Origin: Thalassospira sp. MCCC 1A01148
GTDB lineage: Bacteria; Pseudomonadota; Alphaproteobacteria; Rhodospirillales; Thalassospiraceae
Reading direction: 5' to 3'
Assembly (NCBI RefSeq): GCF_001613795.1
Contig: NZ_LPVZ01000024.1
Location: 62,001-126,000, forward strand
Length of the DNA stretch: 64,000 nucleotides
The notes beneath the pieces are model-generated. The model searched no databases and had not been told where the DNA came from. It saw only the letters and a program-made list of their open reading frames with translations. Of the stretch, positions 57,570 through 64,000 are shown in pieces (within the stretch, counting starts at the first letter, position 1; every line of letters begins with the position of its first letter). Both the position numbers and the translations under genes were made by a program.

Positions 57570-57593
57570 GCCGGTTGGCTTTTACCAACCGGC
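57570..57593 (-). terminator. Hairpin between cyoA and cyoB
   Basis: GCCGGTTGG and CCAACCGGC pair exactly around 6 bases in the 89-base gap. No T run follows on the minus strand, so it is more likely an mRNA processing or stability element than a full terminator. Confidence 0.5.
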
Positions 57594-57599
57594 ACTGCT

Positions 57600-58739
57600 T
57601 CAGAACCCTGTTGAAACACCTGACGGCGCAACACTCATGGCACGCGAGACCTGTTCATTGTCAAACAACGGCAGGTTCGCAAGTTCACCAGCCAAGCCAC
57701 CTTCCGGTGCAGTGCAAAGCGTCGCAACGTAGGACTTGCTTTCGGGCAATGGCTGACTGCCACGCATCTGCGGCACGTCATAGGTCAAGGACATGACGTT
57801 ATTGATACCGGCCAGACCGCCGCCACCATTTTCGTCAATATGCATCATCTCGTTCATGCACATTTTCGACTGGTCAACGCACATGTTGAGGATCGCGTTG
57901 TAAAGTTCCGGATCTACCGAGCTGAAGTACCGAACCGGTTCCTTGATGCTGGGTTTTTCAAGCTCAAGATATTGCGAACGCCCCAAAAGGTTTTCATCGG
58001 CCTTCACATTATCGACCCAGGCATCAAACCCGTCTTGGCTCAGCCCGTGGAACTTAAAGCGCATATGAGAGAACCCCTCACCGCTGTAGTTCCCCGAGAA
58101 CCCGTCAAAAACACCTTCTTCATTGATTACGGCATGGAGTTTTGTTTCCATCCCCGCCATCGAATAAATCTGGCCCGCAAGAGCCGGAATGAAGAACGAG
58201 TTCATGATTCCCGAAGAGGTGATTTTGAACTGGATTGGCGTATCGACCGGAGCTGCGAGTTCGTTGACAGTCGCAATGCCCTGTTCCGGATACAGGAACA
58301 GCCATTTCCAATCGAGAGAAACGACTTCAATCACCATCGGCTCATGATCTTTTGGCAGTGGACGTTCAGCATCAATACGGTCGAGCGGACGATACGGATC
58401 AAGCGTATGGGTCGTAACCCACGTAATCGCGCCAAGGGCAATAATGATCACCAGCGGGGCAGACCAGATGACAACTTCCAATTTGGTGGAATGATGCCAT
58501 TCGGGATCGTATTCCGCATCCTTGTTTCCCTGCCGGTATTTCCAGGCAAAGAAGACCGTCAATGCCATGACCGGAACAATGATCAGCAGCATCAGGATGG
58601 TTGATACGATAATAAGGTCGGCCTGCTGAGAGGCAATATCGCCCGACGGATCGATCACAACAAGGTTGCAACCGGCCAGAAGCGAGAACATTGAGGTCAA
58701 TGCGACGCCACGTACAAGTTTTGAAAGCATGCGCTTCAT
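57600..58739 (-). CDS. cyoA: Cytochrome bo quinol oxidase subunit II
   Basis: Predicted 379 residues: lipoprotein signal (VALTSMFSLLAGC, lipobox LAGC), two membrane helices, and a periplasmic cupredoxin domain. The Cu-A cysteine motif of cytochrome c oxidases is absent from the domain and the family text FSGNYSGEGFSHMRFKFHGLS is present, fitting quinol rather than cytochrome c as donor. First gene of cyoABCD; the operon promoter lies in the 441-base region upstream. Confidence 0.96.
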   Translation of the reverse strand: MKRMLSKLVRGVALTSMFSLLAGCNLVVIDPSGDIASQQADLIIVSTILMLLIIVPVMALTVFFAWKYRQGNKDAEYDPEWHHSTKLEVVIWSAPLVIIIALGAITWVTTHTLDPYRPLDRIDAERPLPKDHEPMVIEVVSLDWKWLFLYPEQGIATVNELAAPVDTPIQFKITSSGIMNSFFIPALAGQIYSMAGMETKLHAVINEEGVFDGFSGNYSGEGFSHMRFKFHGLSQDGFDAWVDNVKADENLLGRSQYLELEKPSIKEPVRYFSSVDPELYNAILNMCVDQSKMCMNEMMHIDENGGGGLAGINNVMSLTYDVPQMRGSQPLPESKSYVATLCTAPEGGLAGELANLPLFDNEQVSRAMSVAPSGVSTGF

Positions 58740-58989
58740 ACTTCCTCAGTCTCTGGAAGATGTTCTCACAGACAACCATATGCCTGCGAGCCGCATAGCG
58801 ACCCACCAAAGATCGCCACGCGTCGTACCCTGCCGCACACGCATATAGGAATTATAATTCCAGACATCCACGGAAAGGGCACAAAGAAAGCAATTTTTTT
58901 TCAAAAAAATGCCAAATCGGAAATTCGCGGGAATTGCTATAGCTGCGTTGCAGCAATGTCAAGCTACCCGCGGCGCATAGCAGGGTCGT

Positions 58990-59005
58990 AATGACAATTA
59001 TCATT
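58990..59005. promoter_or_regulatory. Fur/Irr-like imperfect palindrome
   Basis: AATGACAATTATCATT is palindromic except for one symmetric pair and resembles iron-regulator boxes built on AATGATAATTATCATT. Between the oxidase operon (iron, haem) and the MFS gene. Weak evidence by sequence alone. Confidence 0.4.
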
Positions 59006-59050
59006 CGGATGTAAACCACGCGTTGTGCGGTGCATCACAATAATTGACAC

Positions 59051-59078
59051 TGACGTTTGCAATTCACATGTCTATAAT
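59051..59078 (+). promoter_or_regulatory. Candidate promoter of the MFS gene
   Basis: TGACGT (59051-59056), 16-base spacer, TATAAT (59073-59078); leader of about 95 bases. Confidence 0.45.
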
Positions 59079-59180
59079 TAGACTCGATCCAAAGTCGTAT
59101 CGTTCTTCGAACCGGATTTGTGATCCAATCAAAAGCAGTGAGGGCCCAAATGGTCCGACAAGTGAATTAGGGAGAACGGC

Positions 59181-60521
59181 GTGAACCAAACGACAGAAAA
59201 CTACGCGACCGCCACCTCTTCGGGTTTGGAACGCGACGCACGGCATCACAATGCCGACGCCACCAACGATCCGGGACAAATCGCGCTTGGCGTGATTATT
59301 GGCCGGACATCAGAATTTTTTGACTTTTTCGTCTATTGCATCGCATCGGTGCTGGTCTTCCCGCAATTGCTGTTTCCGGGTGAAACCGCATTGGTGGGGA
59401 CGATGTATTCCTTTGCCATTTTCTCCTTGGCCTTTATCGCCCGCCCTGTCGGGTCGCTTGTCTTTATGACAGTCGACCGTGCACACGGGCGCGGAGTAAA
59501 GCTGACGATTGCCATGTTCCTGCTTGGCGGTTCCACCGCCGCGATGGCCTTCCTGCCAAGCTTTGAGTCCGCTGGCGTTCTTGCCATTTACCTGTTGTGT
59601 GCCTTCCGCTTCCTGCAGGGATTGGCATGGGGGGGTGCCTGGGATGGCCTGGCGTCGCTTCTGGCACTGAACGCACCGGATAACCGCAAGGGCTGGTACG
59701 CGATGATCCCGCAACTGGGCGCGCCGCTTGGCTTCATGCTGGCATCTTCGCTGTTTGCTTATTTGCTACTCACACTTCATCCCGACGACTTCCTGGCCTT
59801 TGGCTGGCGTTATGCATTCTTCGTCGCCTTTGCGATTAACGTGGTTGCGCTGTTTGCCCGCCTGCGTCTGGTGGCAACCTCCGAATTCGGGCATCTGCTT
59901 GAAAAGAATGAACTTGAGGCTGCCCGTGTCATCGACACACTCAAACATAACGGTCGTACCGTTGTGCTGGGTGCGCTGGTCCCGATGGTCAGCTACGCAC
60001 TGTTCCATCTGGTAACCGTCTTTGCGCTGACTTGGGTTTATCTTTATGCCAACGGCAATCCGGGGCAGTTCCTGCTGACCCAGGGTGTTGGCGCGGTACT
60101 GTGTGCCTTCGGGATCATTGCATCAGGCTTTATCGCAGATGAACTTGGTCGTCGCAGGCTGCTTGGTTACAGTGCGGGGATCATCCTGTTGGGTGCGATC
60201 CTGACCCCGCTGCTGTACACCTATAACATCATCAATGAAGGCATGATTGTTCTGGGTGGCTTTGCGGTTCTTGGCCTGTGCTTTGGTCAGGCGGCCGGAA
60301 CACTGGCATCCAACTTCAAGCGCGAATATCGCTACACCGGCTCGGCCCTGACCTCGGACCTTGCATGGCTGCTTGGTGCGGGCTTTGCGCCGCTGATCGC
60401 ACTGTATCTGTGTGACAAGTTCGGTTTGGCCGGTGTTGGCGCGTACCTGCTTTCGGGCGCGATTGTCACGCTTCTGGTGCTGCAGTTCAACAAGCAGTTT
60501 GGTGCGAGAACCACCGACTAA
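59181..60521 (+). CDS. MFS transporter, metabolite:H+ symporter (MHS) type
   Basis: Predicted 446 residues with 12 membrane helices. Helix 1 region IIGRTSEFFDFFVYCIASVLVFPQLLFP and loop RPVGSLVFMTVDRAHGRGVKLTIAMFLLGGSTAAMAFLP (the MFS G-x-x-x-D-R-x-G-R-R/K loop) are those of the ProP/KgtP/ShiA subgroup, which take up carboxylates or betaines. GGGAGAA lies 6-9 bases before ATG. Monocistronic with its own terminator. Confidence 0.92.
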   Translation: MNQTTENYATATSSGLERDARHHNADATNDPGQIALGVIIGRTSEFFDFFVYCIASVLVFPQLLFPGETALVGTMYSFAIFSLAFIARPVGSLVFMTVDRAHGRGVKLTIAMFLLGGSTAAMAFLPSFESAGVLAIYLLCAFRFLQGLAWGGAWDGLASLLALNAPDNRKGWYAMIPQLGAPLGFMLASSLFAYLLLTLHPDDFLAFGWRYAFFVAFAINVVALFARLRLVATSEFGHLLEKNELEAARVIDTLKHNGRTVVLGALVPMVSYALFHLVTVFALTWVYLYANGNPGQFLLTQGVGAVLCAFGIIASGFIADELGRRRLLGYSAGIILLGAILTPLLYTYNIINEGMIVLGGFAVLGLCFGQAAGTLASNFKREYRYTGSALTSDLAWLLGAGFAPLIALYLCDKFGLAGVGAYLLSGAIVTLLVLQFNKQFGARTTD

Positions 60522-60544
60522 GCTGTTTGACAGACCTGATACGC

Positions 60545-60581
60545 AAAACACCCCGGCTGATATCGCCGGGGTGTTTTTTTT
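60545..60581 (+). terminator. MFS gene terminator
   Basis: AAAACACCCCGGC pairs with GCCGGGGTGTTTT around 7 bases, followed by more T; 24 bases past the stop. Confidence 0.95.
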
Positions 60582-60713
60582 GGGTGGGTGATAACGGCAA
60601 CCTCAACCAGACGATCCCATCAGGTCAGATCAAAGGCACGTCCCCCAACATGCCGGTGAAACGTCGCACACAAGGTATTGCGGCGAAACCCTCTGGTGAG
60701 GTTGCCGCCTCCC

Positions 60714-61406
60714 TTAGGCGTAATTGGACGGGAACATCGCGCGTTTTGCTTCTTCGTCCATTTCGGTTTTAAAGGCGTGGTCCTTGCCGACATCGCGTGC
60801 ACTCACCGCTGCGGGCAGGCAATTGATCGCATCAAACCAGCGTTTGATGTTCGGATACTTATCCCAGACATCCGGGTTCTTGTGAACGAACGGTGCCTTG
60901 TCGACCCAGCCCCAGGCAGAGATATCAACAATCGTCATCTCATCACCAACGATGAAATCACGACCTTCCAGATGATCTTCAAGCACCTGATAATGGCGGG
61001 CGATCTCGTTGCGATAACGGTTTACACCATAGTCATTGCCCTCGGGGGCGACATGCTGAAAATGTACCGCCTGACCTGAAAACGGACCAAGGCCAGTTGC
61101 GATGAACATCAGCCAGGACAGGAATTCACCCCGGTCTTCCGGCTGGCCAAGAAACTTGCCCGACTTCTCGGCGAGGTAAAGCAGGATCGCATTTGAATCA
61201 AATACCCGAACTTCCTTGCCGCCCGGTCCGTCGGTATCGACGATCGCCGGAACTTTGCCGTTCGGGTTAATCGCACGAAACGCGGGGTCATGCTGCTGGC
61301 CCTTGCGGGTATCGACCGGCAGGACCTCGTAGGGCAGCCCGGATGCTTCAAGCATCATCGAGATTTTCTGCGGGTTCGGGGTCGGGTGGTAATAGAACCG
61401 GATCAT
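60714..61406 (-). CDS. Glutathione S-transferase (Nu/YfcG-like)
   Basis: Predicted 230 residues from ATG 61406 with AAGGAG 7 bases before. Starts MIRFYYHPTPNPQKISMMLEASGLPYEVLPVDTRKG, then INPNGKVPAIVD and the glutathione-binding FDSNAILLYLAEKSGKF; the C-terminal domain ends with the GSH-side helix region FIVGDEMTIVDISAWGWVDKA. Members act as disulfide-bond reductases. Divergent from a paralogue at 61560; the shared region holds a TetR-type site. Confidence 0.94.
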   Translation of the reverse strand: MIRFYYHPTPNPQKISMMLEASGLPYEVLPVDTRKGQQHDPAFRAINPNGKVPAIVDTDGPGGKEVRVFDSNAILLYLAEKSGKFLGQPEDRGEFLSWLMFIATGLGPFSGQAVHFQHVAPEGNDYGVNRYRNEIARHYQVLEDHLEGRDFIVGDEMTIVDISAWGWVDKAPFVHKNPDVWDKYPNIKRWFDAINCLPAAVSARDVGKDHAFKTEMDEEAKRAMFPSNYA

Positions 61407-61463
61407 AAACGTCTCCTTACTGGCCATCACCATTACACAATGGCGTGACCAGACCTTGCCTTT

Positions 61464-61479
61464 TGGAATGATCGTTTTA
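61464..61479. promoter_or_regulatory. Putative TetR-type operator, site 3
   Basis: TGGAATGATCGTTTTA matches 13 of 16 bases of site 2 (50431), including the uninterrupted GAATGATCGTT core. It lies between the two divergent GST genes. Confidence 0.45.
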
Positions 61480-61559
61480 AATTGACCGATTACATTCCGA
61501 TTGGCAAGCTTCGATTATCGAAATCGCCATCACGAAAGCTTTGAAGGAGCCTTTGGTTC

Positions 61560-62255
61560 ATGATTGATCTGTATTACTGGCCGACACCCAACGGCCATAA
61601 AATCACCCTGTTCCTTGAAGAAGCCGGCCTGGATTACAAGATTGTGCCGGTCAATATCGGTGCTGGTGACCAGTTCAAACCGGAATTTCTCGCCTTCTCG
61701 CCAAATAACCGCATGCCCGCCATCATTGATCACAATCCGGCAGATGGGGGTGAAGACATCACCGTGTTTGAATCCGGTGCAATCTTGCAGTACCTGGCGG
61801 AAAAAACCGGAAAGTTCCTGCCAAGTGACGTACGTGAACGCAAGACGGTGATGGAATGGCTGTTCTGGCAGATGGGTGGTCTTGGACCGATGGCCGGTCA
61901 GAACCATCATTTCGGCACCTATGCCCCGGAAAAGATCCCTTATGCCATTACGCGTTATGTCAACGAGACCAACCGCCTTTACGGGGTCCTGGACAAACGT
62001 CTTGAGGGACGCACCTTCATTGCCGGTGATGACTACACCATCGCTGACATGGCCTGCTACCCGTGGATTGTCAGCCATGAAAAGCAGCAGCAGGACCTGA
62101 ATGAGTTCCCGAACCTGAAACGCTGGTTTGAAGCCATCGAGGCCCGACCGGCAACGATTGCTGCCTATAAGGCCGGCGAAGGTCTTAGAGCTGGTGAAAT
62201 GAGTGAAGAGGACAAAAAAGTCCTGTTTGGCCAGACTGCCAAAACCACGAAATAA
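61560..62255 (+). CDS. Glutathione S-transferase (Nu/YfcG-like), second copy
   Basis: Predicted 231 residues, MIDLYYWPTPNGHKITLFLEEAGLDYKIVPVNIGAGDQFKPEFLAFSPNNRMPAIID, then FESGAILQYLAEKTGKFLP and TRYVNETNRLYGVLDKRLEGRTFIAGDDYTIADMACYPWI. Of the same subgroup as the divergent gene and closest in style to E. coli YfcG/YghU, with a threonine-proline-asparagine pocket. AAGGAG lies about 10 bases before the ATG. Confidence 0.95.
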   Translation: MIDLYYWPTPNGHKITLFLEEAGLDYKIVPVNIGAGDQFKPEFLAFSPNNRMPAIIDHNPADGGEDITVFESGAILQYLAEKTGKFLPSDVRERKTVMEWLFWQMGGLGPMAGQNHHFGTYAPEKIPYAITRYVNETNRLYGVLDKRLEGRTFIAGDDYTIADMACYPWIVSHEKQQQDLNEFPNLKRWFEAIEARPATIAAYKAGEGLRAGEMSEEDKKVLFGQTAKTTK

Positions 62256-62272
62256 ACCTCAATCACGCCAAA

Positions 62273-62309
62273 CGCCCTGCATTGATATGATGCAGGGCGG
62301 TTTCATTTT
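62273..62309 (+). terminator. Terminator after the second GST
   Basis: CGCCCTGCAT pairs exactly with ATGCAGGGCG around 7 bases, followed by GTTTCATTTT. Confidence 0.88.
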
Positions 62310-62426
62310 CAGTGGCCAAAACAAACCAACAGTGATCGGCCGACGTGACGTTCGGCGTATATTTTCAAGCAGTTGCGCGAATTTTTGTCGCCGCTGCCTG
62401 ACGACCAACCACGCAACGGGGATCAT

Positions 62427-63647
62427 ATGCGTCGAGACAATATCGCTTCGGACATGGTGAAAGACTGGCTATGTCGCATCGCTGAGGTCGCCCGCACGAT
62501 CCTTGTCGTTCTGATCCCGACGCTTGCCATTTCATCTTGTGCCTTTCCGCCCGAGAGCGAACTTTATCAGCAGTCGCCCGATATACCGCCCTACAAACAA
62601 GACAGCTTCGACGAATATGTTGTGCAAACCCGTAACTGGATTGCCGAGCATCGCGTGTTTATCACTGACGACCACGAAACCGAGCTGGCACGCAATATCC
62701 CGTTTGAACTTGGACGCACCAACGAAAACAACCACACCGCAGAACGCGGTATTCTGTTTGTTCATGGCCTTGGTGCAAGCCCGTGGTATTTCCACGACAT
62801 CGCAAGCGAAATGGCCCAGAACGGTTGGCTGGCGCGCTCCATGCTCCTGCCCGGTCACGGCACCCGACCGGCGGATCTCAGCATCCCGGATTATGCCGAC
62901 TGGACCGCAGCGGTCGCCCATCAGGTCGCCTTGCTCGAGCGTGAAGTTGATGAAGTCTGGCTTGGCGGGTTTTCGACCGGCGGCAATCTTGTCACCAGCT
63001 ACGCATCAGAGCATCCGGAGATCGAAGGATTGCTTCTGTTTTCACCGGGCATCTATTCCGATAATGGACTTTTGTTTCTGACCCCGGTGATCAAATACCT
63101 TTGGGACTGGATTGACGTCGACCCCGAAGACAATGCCATCAATTACCAGTCGCTTTCCTCCAAGGCGTCAGAACTTTATTACCGAACCGTTGCGGATGCG
63201 CAGGACCATCTTGAGGCCAAACCGTTTGATCGTCCGGTTCTCCTGACCATGAGTGCCGACGACAGTGTTCTGGCACCGGATGAAACATTGCGCGCGTTTG
63301 AGAAACGCTTCACCCATCCAAAATCACGCTTTATCTGGTATGATGACGCCAAGGCACCCAGCGATGACAACCGGGTGACAACGCTTAACAGCAGACTGCC
63401 CGATCAGCAGATCAGTACGTTTTCACATCTGAGCGTGCTGTTCTCACCTGCCAATCCGTATTACGGTGTGAAGGGAAGTTTTGTTTTTGTTGAAAACGGT
63501 CAGGAAGACATCGCCTTGCCTGATGACCTGTCGACCATATGGCGCAGTAGTTGGGGTTATACAGAGCCGGGCAAGTATCATGGCCGCCTGACCTGGAACC
63601 CCTATTTCGATGCATTGATCAACACCATCGGCGACGTCACCAACTAA
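62427..63647 (+). CDS. Alpha/beta hydrolase lipoprotein
   Basis: Predicted 406 residues from ATG 62427 (GGGGA 5 bases before). A hydrophobic segment TILVVLIPTLAISSCAF with lipobox ISSC suggests an outer or inner membrane lipoprotein, though the charged stretch before it is long. Core: GILFVHGLGASPWYFHDIASEMAQNGW (oxyanion), nucleophile WLGGFSTGGNLVTSYAS, acid MSADDSVLAPDE and His in STFSHLSVLFSP. Monoglyceride-lipase/carboxylesterase style; lipid or ester substrate is inferred. Confidence 0.88.
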   Translation: MRRDNIASDMVKDWLCRIAEVARTILVVLIPTLAISSCAFPPESELYQQSPDIPPYKQDSFDEYVVQTRNWIAEHRVFITDDHETELARNIPFELGRTNENNHTAERGILFVHGLGASPWYFHDIASEMAQNGWLARSMLLPGHGTRPADLSIPDYADWTAAVAHQVALLEREVDEVWLGGFSTGGNLVTSYASEHPEIEGLLLFSPGIYSDNGLLFLTPVIKYLWDWIDVDPEDNAINYQSLSSKASELYYRTVADAQDHLEAKPFDRPVLLTMSADDSVLAPDETLRAFEKRFTHPKSRFIWYDDAKAPSDDNRVTTLNSRLPDQQISTFSHLSVLFSPANPYYGVKGSFVFVENGQEDIALPDDLSTIWRSSWGYTEPGKYHGRLTWNPYFDALINTIGDVTN

Positions 63648-63668
63648 TGCCAGGGACCGGCTAGCATC

Positions 63669-64000
63669 ATGACCGAAACCACACAGCAAACGATTGCGCC
63701 CCGCACCAACCATCGCACCCGGGTCTTTGCCCTGATTGCCTTTATGGTGTTGTGCCTGATCATTTCGGCATTTGGCGGTGCTGTCACGGCCACCAGCGTC
63801 AATGACTGGTATGCGGCGTTAAACAAGCCATTCTTCAACCCACCCGACTGGCTGTTTGCGCCGGTCTGGACCGTGATTTATTTCATGATCGCCTTTAGTG
63901 GCTGGCGGGTGTGGCTCAAGACAGGGATTGCAAACGCAAAAGGACCGTTTGGCCTGTATGCTGCGCAGCTTGCGCTTAATCTTGCGTGGTCATTCATGTT
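63669..64000 (+). CDS. tspO: TspO/MBR family protein, N-terminal part (cut by window edge)
   Basis: ATG 63669 opens a frame that runs to the window edge (110 codons). After a polar start it has a first helix RVFALIAFMVLCLIISAFGGAVT, then the family signature DWYAALNKPFFNPPDWLFAPVWTVIYFMIAFSGWRVW with the conserved N-K-P-x-x-x-P-P-x-W-x-F-x-P-V-W-T pattern, and a third helix beginning AAQLALNLAWSFMF. TspO-like proteins bind porphyrins or sterols and affect stress and pigment responses. It follows the hydrolase by 21 bases. Confidence 0.93.
   Translation, partial: MTETTQQTIAPRTNHRTRVFALIAFMVLCLIISAFGGAVTATSVNDWYAALNKPFFNPPDWLFAPVWTVIYFMIAFSGWRVWLKTGIANAKGPFGLYAAQLALNLAWSFM

Larger units (their letters stand above)
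58740..59180. other. 441-base divergent promoter region of cyoA and the MFS gene
   Basis: AT-rich stretches (poly-A/T at 58891-58906) lie upstream of cyoA. It contains a Fur-like palindrome at 58990-59005 and a promoter candidate at 59051-59078. No RNA gene or ORF is supported. Confidence 0.5.

Overview
The window looks like a chromosomal segment of a free-living, moderately GC-rich alphaproteobacterium. The tmRNA gene is circularly permuted (two-piece tmRNA), as in Alphaproteobacteria, and its tag ends in VAVAA. guaB, rsmB and guaA lie together, rlmE sits beside ppx/gppA, and there is a full cyoABCD quinol oxidase. The mix is reminiscent of marine Rhodospirillales such as Thalassospira, but that is recall of family patterns, not a database search. 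No insertion sequence, prophage, CRISPR array or integrase was seen. Most of the window is core genome with a dense layer of signalling genes.

Layout. 1-8.9 kb: the edge of a formyltransferase gene, GMP synthesis (guaA, guaB), rRNA methyltransferases (rsmB, rlmE), a PAS protein and Ppx/GppA, nearly all on the minus strand. An unusual foldback element with nested inverted repeats sits between guaB and rsmB. 9-11.8 kb: two identical tRNA-Gln(CUG) genes, a GFA-family protein, fthC, a cold-shock protein and a periplasmic binding protein. 12-19 kb: a soluble diguanylate cyclase with a conserved unknown partner, a LysE exporter, and leuA preceded by a leucine-rich leader peptide with CTA codons, which suggests attenuation. 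19.3-25.2 kb: the elongasome mreB-mreC-mreD-mrdA-rodA.

25-44.5 kb is a signalling and accessory block: a membrane diguanylate cyclase next to an orphan periplasmic sugar-binding-type protein, an Hpt protein, PhyH and CobC, a sigma-54 response regulator divergent from a partner-switching module (STAS protein plus one polypeptide carrying RsbW-like kinase, receiver and PP2C phosphatase domains), a TPR protein, a GGDEF-EAL protein, a WYL regulator with TfoX and glyoxalase neighbours, an AbrB-type permease, a soluble chemoreceptor-like protein and an EamA exporter.

44.6-64 kb: class I fumarase, sspB beside the permuted ssrA (adaptor and tag in one locus), thyA-folA, a TetR regulator whose putative operator recurs at a peroxiredoxin-like gene and between two GST genes, a DUF2235/Tle1-like hydrolase, SURF1 and cyoDCBA, an MFS symporter, two GSTs, a lipoprotein hydrolase and the start of a TspO/MBR gene.

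The strongest candidates for something new are the single-chain RsbW-REC-PP2C switch with its STAS partner, the foldback element in the purine cluster, the leuA leader, and the shared TetR-type operator.
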